Of a DNA stretch of 64,000 bases, positions 36,976 through 44,995 are shown one piece after another (position 1 is the stretch's first letter; each line of letters opens with the position of its first letter). The notes beneath the pieces are model-generated. The model made no database searches and was not told where the DNA came from. It was given only the letters and a program-made list of their open reading frames with translations. The stretch is from Candidatus Saccharicenans sp. GTDB taxonomy: Bacteria; Acidobacteriota; Aminicenantia; Aminicenantales; Saccharicenantaceae. The position numbers and the translations under genes were made by a program. The stretch covers positions 266,447 through 330,446 of the forward strand of contig JANLFU010000002.1 in the NCBI GenBank assembly GCA_024653215.1, in the 5' to 3' direction.

Positions 36976-37818
36976 ATGGAAAACAGCCAGTACGATTTTA
37001 AGCGAATGATGCCCGGGCCTCCGGCCAGCTATACCTGTCTTCGGACTCCCTTGCCTCTTGAGGTAGACGGAAACCTGGATAAGCCTGCCTGGAAGGTGGC
37101 GCCCCGTTCGGAAAGATTCGTGGACCTGGTTACCGGAAGGCCGGCCCTCCTTGATACCAGAATGGCCGCGCTCTGGGATGATGAATATTTTTACCTGGCT
37201 TTCTGGGTAGAAGAACCCGATGTCCGGGCCCATCTCTCGGAAAGAGATTCCTTCCTCTGGCTGGAGAATGATGTGGAGGTCTTCATCGCCGGCCCGGATT
37301 GCTACTACGAGCTTCAGGTCAATGCCCTGGGCACCATCTACGAAGTTTTTTACATCTGGCAGGAAGCCCTGAAACCCGGGGGCTATTTTGACCGACCCGA
37401 ATTTGACCTCTACCGGCGGCAGGTCGATGTCCTGGGCGGGTACCAGGATTCTTCCCGCTGGGGCCGACACCCGCGGGGCCGTCGCTGGGCTTTCCTGGAC
37501 TGGGACTTCCCCGGCCTGAAATGGGCGGTCCGGGTGGAGGGCACCCTGAACGATTCCACGGATATCGACCGCGGCTGGACGGTGGAACTGGCCTTTCCCT
37601 GGAAAGGAATGGAGGTCCTGGCCCAGGGCCGTTCTCTTCCTCCCGGCGACGGGGATGTCTGGCGGATGAGCTTTTCCCGGTTTGAAGCCCTGGAAGCCGG
37701 GGGGAGCCGGCTGGAACCTTCGGCCGGCTGGGCTCTCAACGCCCACGGAGTTTATGATTCCCATATACCCGAATGTTTTTCCCGGGTAATTTTTTCTTGC
37801 AAAGAAATCAAAGTTTAA
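36976..37818 (+). CDS. CBM9-like carbohydrate-binding protein, cytoplasmic
   Basis: The 280-residue protein is a single CBM9-type (DOMON-like) beta-sandwich, with 'LEVDGNLDKPAWKVAPRSE', 'MAALWDDEYFYLAFWVEEPDV' and 'LWLENDVEVFIAGPD' as landmarks. Such domains usually occur in exported xylanases or as periplasmic sugar-binding modules. Here no signal peptide is visible, and the gene is followed by glgA after 9 bp, so it may bind intracellular glucan. The start has 'GAGGGG' 9 bp upstream. No enzymatic domain is attached. Confidence 0.82.
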   Translation: MENSQYDFKRMMPGPPASYTCLRTPLPLEVDGNLDKPAWKVAPRSERFVDLVTGRPALLDTRMAALWDDEYFYLAFWVEEPDVRAHLSERDSFLWLENDVEVFIAGPDCYYELQVNALGTIYEVFYIWQEALKPGGYFDRPEFDLYRRQVDVLGGYQDSSRWGRHPRGRRWAFLDWDFPGLKWAVRVEGTLNDSTDIDRGWTVELAFPWKGMEVLAQGRSLPPGDGDVWRMSFSRFEALEAGGSRLEPSAGWALNAHGVYDSHIPECFSRVIFSCKEIKV

Positions 37819-37827
37819 GGAGAAGGC

Positions 37828-39312
37828 ATGAACGCAGCAACCAGGATCAGAGTGGTTTTTCTGACGCCCGAGATGGCCCCGCTGGCCAAGACCGGAGGTC
37901 TGGCCGACGTCACCGGAGCCCTGCCCCGGTACCTGGCCCGCAATCCCCGGCTTGAAGTGATGGTTATAATGCCGCTTCACCGCGAGGTGAGGAAGAAGAA
38001 TCTTCCCCTGAAGACGGTGTTCGAGCGAATTATGATAGATTGGCCCGGTTCGGAAAAGTTTTTCTCGGTCCAGGAATTTCAGTCTGAAGGTTTCAGGGTT
38101 TACCTCATAGATAATCCGCGACTATTTGACCGGGATTATCTTTACAGCACGCCTGAAGGCGATTATCCGGATAACGGCGAGCGCTTTGCCTTCTTTTCCC
38201 TGGCCGCCCTGGAAACGCTCCGGGCTCTGTCCTGGAAGCCGGACATCATCCACGCTCACGACTGGCAATCGTCCCTGGCCTTCGCCTATCTCCGTCACCG
38301 CCCGACGGCTGACGGCTTTTTTGCCGAGACCAGGTTGCTTTGTACCATTCACAACCTGGCCTACCAGGGCCTGTTTCCGCCTGACCTGCTCGGCCGGGTT
38401 GGTCTCCCGGGACATCTTTTCAACCCGGAAGACCTGGAATTTTACGGAAAGGTTAATTTTCTCAAGGCTGGCCTTCTATACTCAGATGCCATCAGCACGG
38501 TCAGTCCCACCTACAGCCGGGAAATTCAAACCCCGGAGTTTGGTTGCGGTCTGGAGGGTGTTCTGCGCAAGCGGTCGGACCGTCTTTTCGGCATTCTGAA
38601 CGGCATAGATTATCTGGAATGGAACCCCGAAACCGACCCGGCCCTTCCCGCCCACTATTCCAGGGGCAACCTGGCCGGAAAGTCGGTCTGCCGGCTGGAA
38701 CTTCTCCGTTACTTTAACTTTCCACTGGACTCCGCCCGGCCGGTGGTGGGCATGGTTTCCAGGCTGGCCGGCCAGAAGGGCTTTGACCTGCTGGCCAGGA
38801 GCCTGGACGAACTTCTTAAAAAAGAACTTTATTTGGTCATCCTGGGCACAGGGGAAATCGAGATCCAGAACCTGCTCGTAGAAGCCCAGAAGAAATATCC
38901 CGGCCGGCTTGGTCTCAAGATTGCCTTTGACGACCGACTGGCCCGTCTGATTTACGCCGGCAGCGATTTCTTTCTGATTCCCTCCCGCTACGAGCCCTGC
39001 GGCCTGACCCAGATGTACAGCCTCCGCTACGGAACGGTTCCGATTGTCAGGAGCACCGGGGGTCTCAAAGATACGGTGTCTGAATTCAACCCGGCCACCC
39101 TCCAGGGCAACGGCTTTCTGTTTGAGGAATATCAGACCGCTCCCCTGGTTGAGGCTGTTTCCAGGGCCCTGACTTTTTACAGGAAGGAACCTTTCTGGTC
39201 ACGGCTGGTGCAAAACGGCCTGGACAGCGACTTTTCCTGGGAAAAATCGGCCGAAGATTATTTCAATCTGTACCGCCAGCTGCTCAGCTGGCCGGCGGCT
39301 CGTTTTTCCTGA
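37828..39312 (+). CDS. glgA: glycogen synthase (GT5, ADP-glucose type)
   Basis: GlgA transfers glucose from ADP-glucose to the non-reducing ends of alpha-1,4-glucan. The N-terminal 'KTGGLADVTGALPRYLARN' holds the KxGGL nucleotide-sugar motif. The C-terminal half has 'GMVSRLAGQKGFDLL' and 'PSRYEPCGLTQMYSLRYG'. The 494-residue length is normal for GT5. The ribosome site 'AAGGAGAAGG' precedes the ATG. It follows the CBM9-like gene and converges with galT, overlapping it by 29 bp at the 3' ends. glgC and branching enzyme lie in the opposing operon. Confidence 0.96.
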   Translation: MNAATRIRVVFLTPEMAPLAKTGGLADVTGALPRYLARNPRLEVMVIMPLHREVRKKNLPLKTVFERIMIDWPGSEKFFSVQEFQSEGFRVYLIDNPRLFDRDYLYSTPEGDYPDNGERFAFFSLAALETLRALSWKPDIIHAHDWQSSLAFAYLRHRPTADGFFAETRLLCTIHNLAYQGLFPPDLLGRVGLPGHLFNPEDLEFYGKVNFLKAGLLYSDAISTVSPTYSREIQTPEFGCGLEGVLRKRSDRLFGILNGIDYLEWNPETDPALPAHYSRGNLAGKSVCRLELLRYFNFPLDSARPVVGMVSRLAGQKGFDLLARSLDELLKKELYLVILGTGEIEIQNLLVEAQKKYPGRLGLKIAFDDRLARLIYAGSDFFLIPSRYEPCGLTQMYSLRYGTVPIVRSTGGLKDTVSEFNPATLQGNGFLFEEYQTAPLVEAVSRALTFYRKEPFWSRLVQNGLDSDFSWEKSAEDYFNLYRQLLSWPAARFS

Positions 39313-40333
39313 GGTATTCGGCGGCCACCTCCGGCGGCACCGGGTTAATGTAGAAACCGGTGCCCAGCTCAAAACCGGCCACCTTGGTCAGTATGGGCAT
39401 CACCTCGATATGCCAGTGGTAATAAGAATCTATGCCCGGCCAGGCCTTTTCAGAGACCTGGGGATTGGGAGCATGGTGGAAGACCAGGTTGTAGGCCGGG
39501 TCGGACAGCTGGAGTCGCAGCCGGCCCAGGGCCTGTTTCAGGGCCTCGGCCAGAAAGTCCGTTTCCTCGTCGGTTATGGCCCGGAAGAAAGCCGAATGTC
39601 TCAGCGGGAAAATGGCCATTTCAAACGGAAAGCGGGAGGCATAGGGGGCCAGGACCGCGAATTTTTCGTTCCGGTAAACCAGCCGCTCGCCGGCCGACTG
39701 CTCTTCTCTCAGCATCCGGCAGAAGACGCACTCCCGGAACTGGTTGCGGTAAAGCCGTTCCGCCCCGTAGATTTCTTCCTTGATTCTCTTGGGAACTATG
39801 GGAGTGGCAATCAGCTGGGAGTGAGGATGGGCCAGTGAAGCCCCGGCTTCTTTTCCTTTATTTTTGAAAATCTGGACATACTGGTGATGATAGACTTCTT
39901 CTATGTTAATGGTTCGTTCCCTGAAGACCTGGATGATCCGGGCCAGGTGGTCGGGCGGCAGGTCGGATAGTTCCTGGTTATGGTCAGGGGTTTCAATTAT
40001 GACCTCGTGGACTCCAACTCCTTCCATCCACTGGTATGACCCCCTGGTCTTCTTGGGTGGAGGGGAACCGGGCTGCAGGGCCGGGAACTTGTTGGGGACC
40101 ACCCTTATTGTCCAGCCAGGCCGGTCGGGCTCGGAATGGTCTTGGCGGATGGCATAGACTTCGGGTGGAGTCTTGGATTCGTTGCCCGGGCAGAATGGAC
40201 AGAAGGCCAGGCTCTCTTTTTTCGGCTCCGAACTTTCAGCCGGGCGAAAATCATCCGGCCTCTTGCTCCTTTCGGTCGATATGATTACCCAGCGACCGGT
40301 TAATATGTCTTTTCTAAGTTCAGGCATGGTCAT
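39284..40333 (-). CDS. galT: galactose-1-phosphate uridylyltransferase
   Basis: The active-site motif 'HPHSQ' lies in 'SLAHPHSQLIATP', where the central His forms the nucleotidyl intermediate. 'CPFCPGNESKTPPEVYAI' is the zinc-binding N-terminal signature. The 349-residue length is normal. The enzyme exchanges UDP between glucose-1-P and galactose-1-P in the Leloir pathway. In this setting, last in a glucan operon, it could instead act as an ADP- or UDP-sugar phosphorylase; the sequence alone cannot decide. Two ATGs are possible, six bases apart. Confidence 0.93.
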   Translation of the reverse strand: MTMPELRKDILTGRWVIISTERSKRPDDFRPAESSEPKKESLAFCPFCPGNESKTPPEVYAIRQDHSEPDRPGWTIRVVPNKFPALQPGSPPPKKTRGSYQWMEGVGVHEVIIETPDHNQELSDLPPDHLARIIQVFRERTINIEEVYHHQYVQIFKNKGKEAGASLAHPHSQLIATPIVPKRIKEEIYGAERLYRNQFRECVFCRMLREEQSAGERLVYRNEKFAVLAPYASRFPFEMAIFPLRHSAFFRAITDEETDFLAEALKQALGRLRLQLSDPAYNLVFHHAPNPQVSEKAWPGIDSYYHWHIEVMPILTKVAGFELGTGFYINPVPPEVAAEYLRKNEPPAS

Positions 40334-40360
40334 TCACCCTTTCTATCACAGCTGACTGGA

Positions 40361-40714
40361 CTAATCGGCCAGGAGCTCCCTGATTTTCGTCTTCAGCTCG
40401 TCCAGGGACGAGGATTTGATGAGGTAGGCATCGGCAGCCCAGGTCATGAAGTCGCCCTTGTAGCTCTGGTAGGCGGTGTTGATGATGATGGGGATGTCCT
40501 TCCTCATGCCCATGATGCTGGAGATGAGCTCGATGCCGTCCTTGCCGGGCATCCTGATGTCGGTGATGATCAGGTCGAAGCCGCCGGACCTGACCAGCTC
40601 CAGGGCTGATTCGGCGTCGGCAGCCAGCACCACCTCGTAACCCTCCCGGCTGAGCTCTTCCTGGTAAAGCAGGCTCAAACTCTTGTCGTCTTCGACCAGC
40701 AGTATTTTTTTCAT
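40361..40714 (-). CDS. receiver-only response regulator
   Basis: The true start is the ATG at 40714 with 'GGGGGT' 4 bp upstream; the track ORF runs in from another frame. The 117-residue protein is one REC domain with the acidic pair Asp9-Asp10, phosphorylation site Asp52 in 'LIITDIRMPGKDG' and Lys100. No DNA-binding or enzymatic output domain follows. It overlaps the histidine kinase stop by 4 bp, so the pair is co-translated. Its output must be protein-protein contact or phosphate relay. Confidence 0.93.
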   Translation of the reverse strand: MKKILLVEDDKSLSLLYQEELSREGYEVVLAADAESALELVRSGGFDLIITDIRMPGKDGIELISSIMGMRKDIPIIINTAYQSYKGDFMTWAADAYLIKSSSLDELKTKIRELLAD

Positions 40715-42057
40715 GTTGACCCCCTTTCTCTGGCCAGAAAATAAAGCCTGAACATGGTGCCCCTGCCCGGCTTGCTCCGGACCTCGATCTTGCCGCCGCA
40801 GGATTCCATCACCCGCCTGACAAAAAGCAGTCCCAGCCCCAGGCCGCTTTCCTTGGTCGAAAAGAAGGGGCTGAACATCTTTTCCTGGCTTTTCTCGTCG
40901 AGTCCCGGTCCGGAGTCCTTGACGGTGATGGTCACCCACTTCTTGTTCCTCTGGCAGGCCCGGAGGTAAACCCGGCCCCCGGGCGGGGTGACGTCCAGGG
41001 CATTATCCAGCAGGTTGACCAGGGCTTCTTCAAAGTACACCGGGTCGCACAGTATCAGGGAATTATTTTCGGGCAGGCTGATGGTAATCGTCTTGCCGGT
41101 AGCCTTGGCTTTGATGTCCGGCCTTTCCCTGATTCCCAGCAGAATGGGACGGTAGTCTATCGGCACCAGTTCTTTGATTTTTATCCGGAGAAAATGGCTC
41201 ATCCGGAAGATGATTTCTTCCAGGTGCTTGATTTCTTCCTGGATGATTTGCAGGTTTCTCTGGCACTTTTCCTGGTTGCAGGGCTGGTTGACCAGCTGCC
41301 GGGTAAAGCCGCCGATGGCCACGATCGGGTTTCGGAGCTGGTGGGAGATGAAGGCGGCCATTTCTCCCAGGGCGGCCAGTTTTTCCATTTCCAGGACTTT
41401 CTTGTAAAGCCTGGTGGTATGAATGTAATTCCCGGCCAGCAGGCCGCACAGGCTGGCCAGCTCTATGTCCCGGGCGGTGATGGGAGCATGGGTGATGGCG
41501 TTGTCCACCACGATTTCACCCATGATTTCATTGCGGGCCACCAGGGGCAGACACAGAAACTCTTCTACCTGGACAAAATTCAGGAAGCGGCGGTCGACCC
41601 TGGGCTCGGTGCTGGCCCCGGTCACCAGAACTATCTCCTTATCCCTGGCCGCGGCCGCCGGATACTTCAGGTCTTCATCCTCCAGGTTGTATTCCAGGGC
41701 CTTGAGCTTGGGCTGCAGGTCGGGCAGGAGACGGCTGACCAGCTCCCGGTTGTGTTCCACAATTTCGGCGTAACCCAGTCCGGGGGAGCTGAGCATGGTC
41801 CAGATGGCCTCGGCCTCTTCCGGCGACCTCGGTCCCAGCCACAGGGTGGCCTTGAGCTTATCACCCTCGGTCAGGAAGAGGGTGGCCCGGTTGAAGCCGA
41901 TGCCGGCCCCGGAAGTCAGGGCGGTTAAAATGACCAGCAGGTTATCTTCCAGGGAGAAGGGCTGGAAGAAGCTCTGGGCGATGATCGATAGCAGCACCAG
42001 CTCCTTGGGTATTTCGGGGTTGAAGTTGGCCGGCTGCATCCGGTAGGAGGTGATCAT
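40711..42057 (-). CDS. soluble GAF-domain sensor histidine kinase
   Basis: Residues about 20-215 form a GAF-like sensor ('DNAITHAPITARDIELASLCGLLAG' region). The dimerisation helix has phospho-acceptor His239 in 'FISHQLRNPIVAIGG'. The ATPase domain has the N box 'EEALVNLLDNALDV', G1 'DSGPGLDEK' and G2 'GLGLGLLFVRRVM'. No membrane segment is visible, so it senses a cytoplasmic signal. It overlaps glgC upstream by 4 bp and the response regulator downstream by 4 bp. This places a two-component system inside the glycogen operon. Confidence 0.93.
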   Translation of the reverse strand: MITSYRMQPANFNPEIPKELVLLSIIAQSFFQPFSLEDNLLVILTALTSGAGIGFNRATLFLTEGDKLKATLWLGPRSPEEAEAIWTMLSSPGLGYAEIVEHNRELVSRLLPDLQPKLKALEYNLEDEDLKYPAAAARDKEIVLVTGASTEPRVDRRFLNFVQVEEFLCLPLVARNEIMGEIVVDNAITHAPITARDIELASLCGLLAGNYIHTTRLYKKVLEMEKLAALGEMAAFISHQLRNPIVAIGGFTRQLVNQPCNQEKCQRNLQIIQEEIKHLEEIIFRMSHFLRIKIKELVPIDYRPILLGIRERPDIKAKATGKTITISLPENNSLILCDPVYFEEALVNLLDNALDVTPPGGRVYLRACQRNKKWVTITVKDSGPGLDEKSQEKMFSPFFSTKESGLGLGLLFVRRVMESCGGKIEVRSKPGRGTMFRLYFLARERGST

Positions 42058-43238
42058 TCCAGCCTCCAGCCCTTGGGCACCGTCCTGATGCCACCCGCGC
42101 TGATCTTAAAATAATCGTCGTCCCTGGTGTCTTCATAGCCAATTGAAAATTTTTCCGGGACGATCACGTTCTTATCTATTATAGCCCTTTTTATCCGGGC
42201 TCCCCTTTTGATAATTGTGCCTTCAAAAACTATGGACTCTTCCACCACCGCTCCCGGCTCGACGGTAACCCCGTAAGACAGGATGGAGTTCTGAACCTGA
42301 CCTCCGTTTATCAGGCAGCCATCTCCAATGATGGAGTTCTTGATGGTGCCGCCGGAAATGTAAGAAGACGGGTACTGGGGCTTGTAGGTCCTGATGGGCC
42401 AGCCGGGGTCGTTGAGCTGAAAGGGCGTCCTGTCCGACAGGAAGTCCATGTTGGCCTGCCAGTAGGCATCGATGGTTCCGATATCCTGCCAGTAATCTTC
42501 GTAAATGTAGGCGTAGACCCGGCTTTCTTTTATCATCGCCGGCAGAACATCCTTGCCGAAGTCATGGCTGGATTTGGGATTGCGGGCATCCTTGATCAGG
42601 GCCTTGACCAGGACCGGGGTGGAGAACATGTAAACCCCCATGGAAATCAGGGCCTGTTCCGGCGACCAGGGCAGCGGAAATGGCTTCTTGGGCTTTTCGG
42701 CGAAATTGATTATCCGGTGGTCCTGGTCGATGCCGAGCACCCCGAACCGGCTGGCCTCGGCCACCGGCCAGGTATGGGTCATGACCACGGCTTCGGCTTT
42801 TTTGTCCAGGAAAAATTTTAGCACTTTCCGGTAGTCGGCCCGGTAGACGTGGTCGCCGGACAGCACCAGGATTATGTCCGGGTTTTCCTGCTGGATGGTG
42901 TAGATGTTCTGGAAAACGGCATCGGCCGTTCCTTCATACCAGTGCTCGCTGACCCGGCCCTGGGCCGGGAGGGAGATGATGTATTCGTTGCTTTCCGGAT
43001 GGAAAATGCTCCAGCCCTGAAGGATATGTCTTTCCAGGGAAAGCGACTTGTACTGGGTCAGCAGGGCGATCCTCCGGAAGCCAGAATTCAGGGAGTTGGA
43101 CAGGCTGAAGTCGATTATCCTGTAACTTCCGGCGAAGGGTACCGAGGGCTTGGCCCGGTCCCTGGTCAGGGGGTAGAGCCTCTCCCCTTTTCCACCGCAC
43201 AGTATCATAACCAGGACTTTTTTATAGAATGTTTCCAT
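42054..43238 (-). CDS. glgC: glucose-1-phosphate adenylyltransferase (ADP-glucose pyrophosphorylase)
   Basis: GlgC makes ADP-glucose from ATP and glucose-1-P, the committed step of glycogen synthesis. The nucleotide-binding signature is 'ILCGGKGERLYPLTRDRAKP', followed by 'RIIDFSLSNSLNSGFRRI' and 'VLSGDHVYRADY'. The C-terminal part is a left-handed beta-helix with hexapeptide repeats ('GDGCLINGGQVQNSILS'). The 394-residue length is normal. It overlaps the branching-enzyme gene upstream by 17 bp and the kinase gene by 4 bp. Allosteric control is expected for the family. Confidence 0.96.
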   Translation of the reverse strand: METFYKKVLVMILCGGKGERLYPLTRDRAKPSVPFAGSYRIIDFSLSNSLNSGFRRIALLTQYKSLSLERHILQGWSIFHPESNEYIISLPAQGRVSEHWYEGTADAVFQNIYTIQQENPDIILVLSGDHVYRADYRKVLKFFLDKKAEAVVMTHTWPVAEASRFGVLGIDQDHRIINFAEKPKKPFPLPWSPEQALISMGVYMFSTPVLVKALIKDARNPKSSHDFGKDVLPAMIKESRVYAYIYEDYWQDIGTIDAYWQANMDFLSDRTPFQLNDPGWPIRTYKPQYPSSYISGGTIKNSIIGDGCLINGGQVQNSILSYGVTVEPGAVVEESIVFEGTIIKRGARIKRAIIDKNVIVPEKFSIGYEDTRDDDYFKISAGGIRTVPKGWRLE

Positions 43239-44907
43239 CTGGCAGTATGATCTCCTTAAAAATTGAATCTTCCTCTTCTATTTTTTCAAGGAAATAGCTT
43301 TCTTCGGGGCTTAGCTCTCCATTTCTTTCCAGCAGCCGGACAATCGTTTTGGCTCTTTCAAAATGCAGGCTGGCCCGGGCCTCGGCATAGTCCCGGGCGG
43401 TCAGGGTGGAAATCAGGAAGGGCCAGTCGGAGCTTTCCAGCAGGAACTTTTCCTGGCAGAGCAGCTTGAGGAGCCGGGGGTTGAGCCGGCCGAGTTGCCC
43501 GGGATCCCTGAGCCAGCTAAGGCATCTATTTTCGAGCTCGTAGATCCTGGACCAGATCCAGGAAGTGTCTTCGTTGAGCCAGATCCAGTGGTAACCGCCC
43601 TCTCCCCACGAGCCTTCGGGCAGGGAAACGATCAGGCTGGCCGGGACCTCTTCCAGTGAGCTGGATACGGTGGCCGGCCTGACTGCCGACTCCGGCTCAT
43701 GGAGCTTTTTGACCACCCGGTAGAACCATTCCGGTCCCTCGAACCACCAGTGGCCGAGAAGTTCGGTATCATAAAGCGAGGGAATCACCCCGGTCTGGTG
43801 ATTTTTCAGGGTTTCATTCAGCAACCAGACAAAGTGTCCGGCATGGGCCTCGGTTCTTTCCATGGCCAGGTTGTAATCATAGGGCAGCTTATCGGCCAGG
43901 TCGGAATCGGGAGCGGTTATTCTCCAGTAACGCAGGCCTCCAGGAAAATGCTTCTTGTGGAATTCAAGGTAATGGCCATCTCCGGGATAACCCTGGAAGC
44001 GGCTCCAGACCTGCTTGCCCGAGACTTCGTCCCGGGCCAGGAAACTGACATGAGACGGGTGGGCCAGGTAAGGCTGGTAGGGGTCCTGGGGCCTGACCGG
44101 TGTGGCCTTGAATTTTTCCCGGTACCTTTCCCAGAGATGCCTGAGGGCCGGAAACTTTTCCAGGTAGACCCCCCGGGCCTCGCCGCCCTTGAGCAGGTGG
44201 GCATCAACGAAAAAGTAGCTAAGGCCCTGCTCTCCCATGATTTCATCCACACCCCTGCGGGGATAAGGCTCCGAATTACCCAGGGGAGGCTTCCAGGAAT
44301 ACCCGGGGCGGTAGGCACACTCCGGCAGCCAGAAACCGCTCGGCTGTCGGCCGAAATATCTCTTATAGACGAATTTCCCCTGCTGCACCTGGTGGGCCAC
44401 GCTTTCATCACGCGATAGAAGGGCCAGGTAGCCATGAGTGGCGGCCGAGGTAATTATCTCCACCTGGCCGCTCTCCTGGAAACGGGAAAAGGCCGAGACC
44501 AGGTCGGAGCCAAACTCGTCGACGAACAGGCGGAAAGTCTTTTCGTACCACTTGCGCCAGAACAGGGCCAGAGGCAGGAGTTCCTTCTGGCCTGACCGCT
44601 GGAAGTAGAGATAATCGTTGACGGCCGCTTCCAGCTTCATCGTCAGGTAATCGATGAATCCCCGGACAAACTTCTGGCTCTTGAGTTGCTCAACCAGGAC
44701 CGGGGTAAAGCTGATGGTCAGGCCGGACTTGAGGCCCTCCTTCTCCAGCCGGTTCAGGACATCGAGAATGGGCAGGTAGGTTTCGGCGGCTGCCTCAAAA
44801 AGCCAGTCGGTCCCGTGGGGCCAGGTGCCGTGGTTGAGGACGTATGGAATATGGCTGTGCAGAACCAGGCAGAAAAATTTCTTCCCCGTTTCAATCCGGT
44901 CTTTCAT
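43222..44907 (-). CDS. GH57 1,4-alpha-glucan branching enzyme (DUF1957 C-terminal)
   Basis: The N-terminus 'FCLVLHSHIPYVLNHGTWPHG' is the GH57 branching-enzyme signature. The nucleophile Glu is in 'FWLPECAYRPG', and the acid/base Asp is in 'SLYDTELLGHWWFEGP'. The C-terminal helical domain is of the DUF1957 type. At 561 residues the protein matches thermophile GH57 branching enzymes, which introduce alpha-1,6 branches. It is the first gene after a clear promoter with an overlapping palindrome and is followed by glgC. The upstream ribosome site is 'GGAGAAGGGA'. Confidence 0.92.
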   Translation of the reverse strand: MKDRIETGKKFFCLVLHSHIPYVLNHGTWPHGTDWLFEAAAETYLPILDVLNRLEKEGLKSGLTISFTPVLVEQLKSQKFVRGFIDYLTMKLEAAVNDYLYFQRSGQKELLPLALFWRKWYEKTFRLFVDEFGSDLVSAFSRFQESGQVEIITSAATHGYLALLSRDESVAHQVQQGKFVYKRYFGRQPSGFWLPECAYRPGYSWKPPLGNSEPYPRRGVDEIMGEQGLSYFFVDAHLLKGGEARGVYLEKFPALRHLWERYREKFKATPVRPQDPYQPYLAHPSHVSFLARDEVSGKQVWSRFQGYPGDGHYLEFHKKHFPGGLRYWRITAPDSDLADKLPYDYNLAMERTEAHAGHFVWLLNETLKNHQTGVIPSLYDTELLGHWWFEGPEWFYRVVKKLHEPESAVRPATVSSSLEEVPASLIVSLPEGSWGEGGYHWIWLNEDTSWIWSRIYELENRCLSWLRDPGQLGRLNPRLLKLLCQEKFLLESSDWPFLISTLTARDYAEARASLHFERAKTIVRLLERNGELSPEESYFLEKIEEEDSIFKEIILPDGNIL

Positions 44908-44942
44908 TTAAATTCCCTTCTCCAGCTCGCAGGTTCGGCTAA

Positions 44943-44974
44943 ATTATACCATATAAATCTTTTGAGAAAAGATT
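44943..44974 (-). promoter_or_regulatory. promoter with overlapping 19-bp palindrome for the branching enzyme-glgC-HK-RR-galT operon
   Basis: On the minus strand a perfect TATAAT (44943-44948) precedes the ATG at 44907 by 36 bp. AATCTTTT and AAAAGATT, perfect 8-bp arms around GAG, occupy 44956-44974. They cover the expected -35 and part of the spacer, which is where a repressor would act. Confidence 0.5.
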
Positions 44975-44995
44975 CTGACCCCAGGCGGCAGGTCA

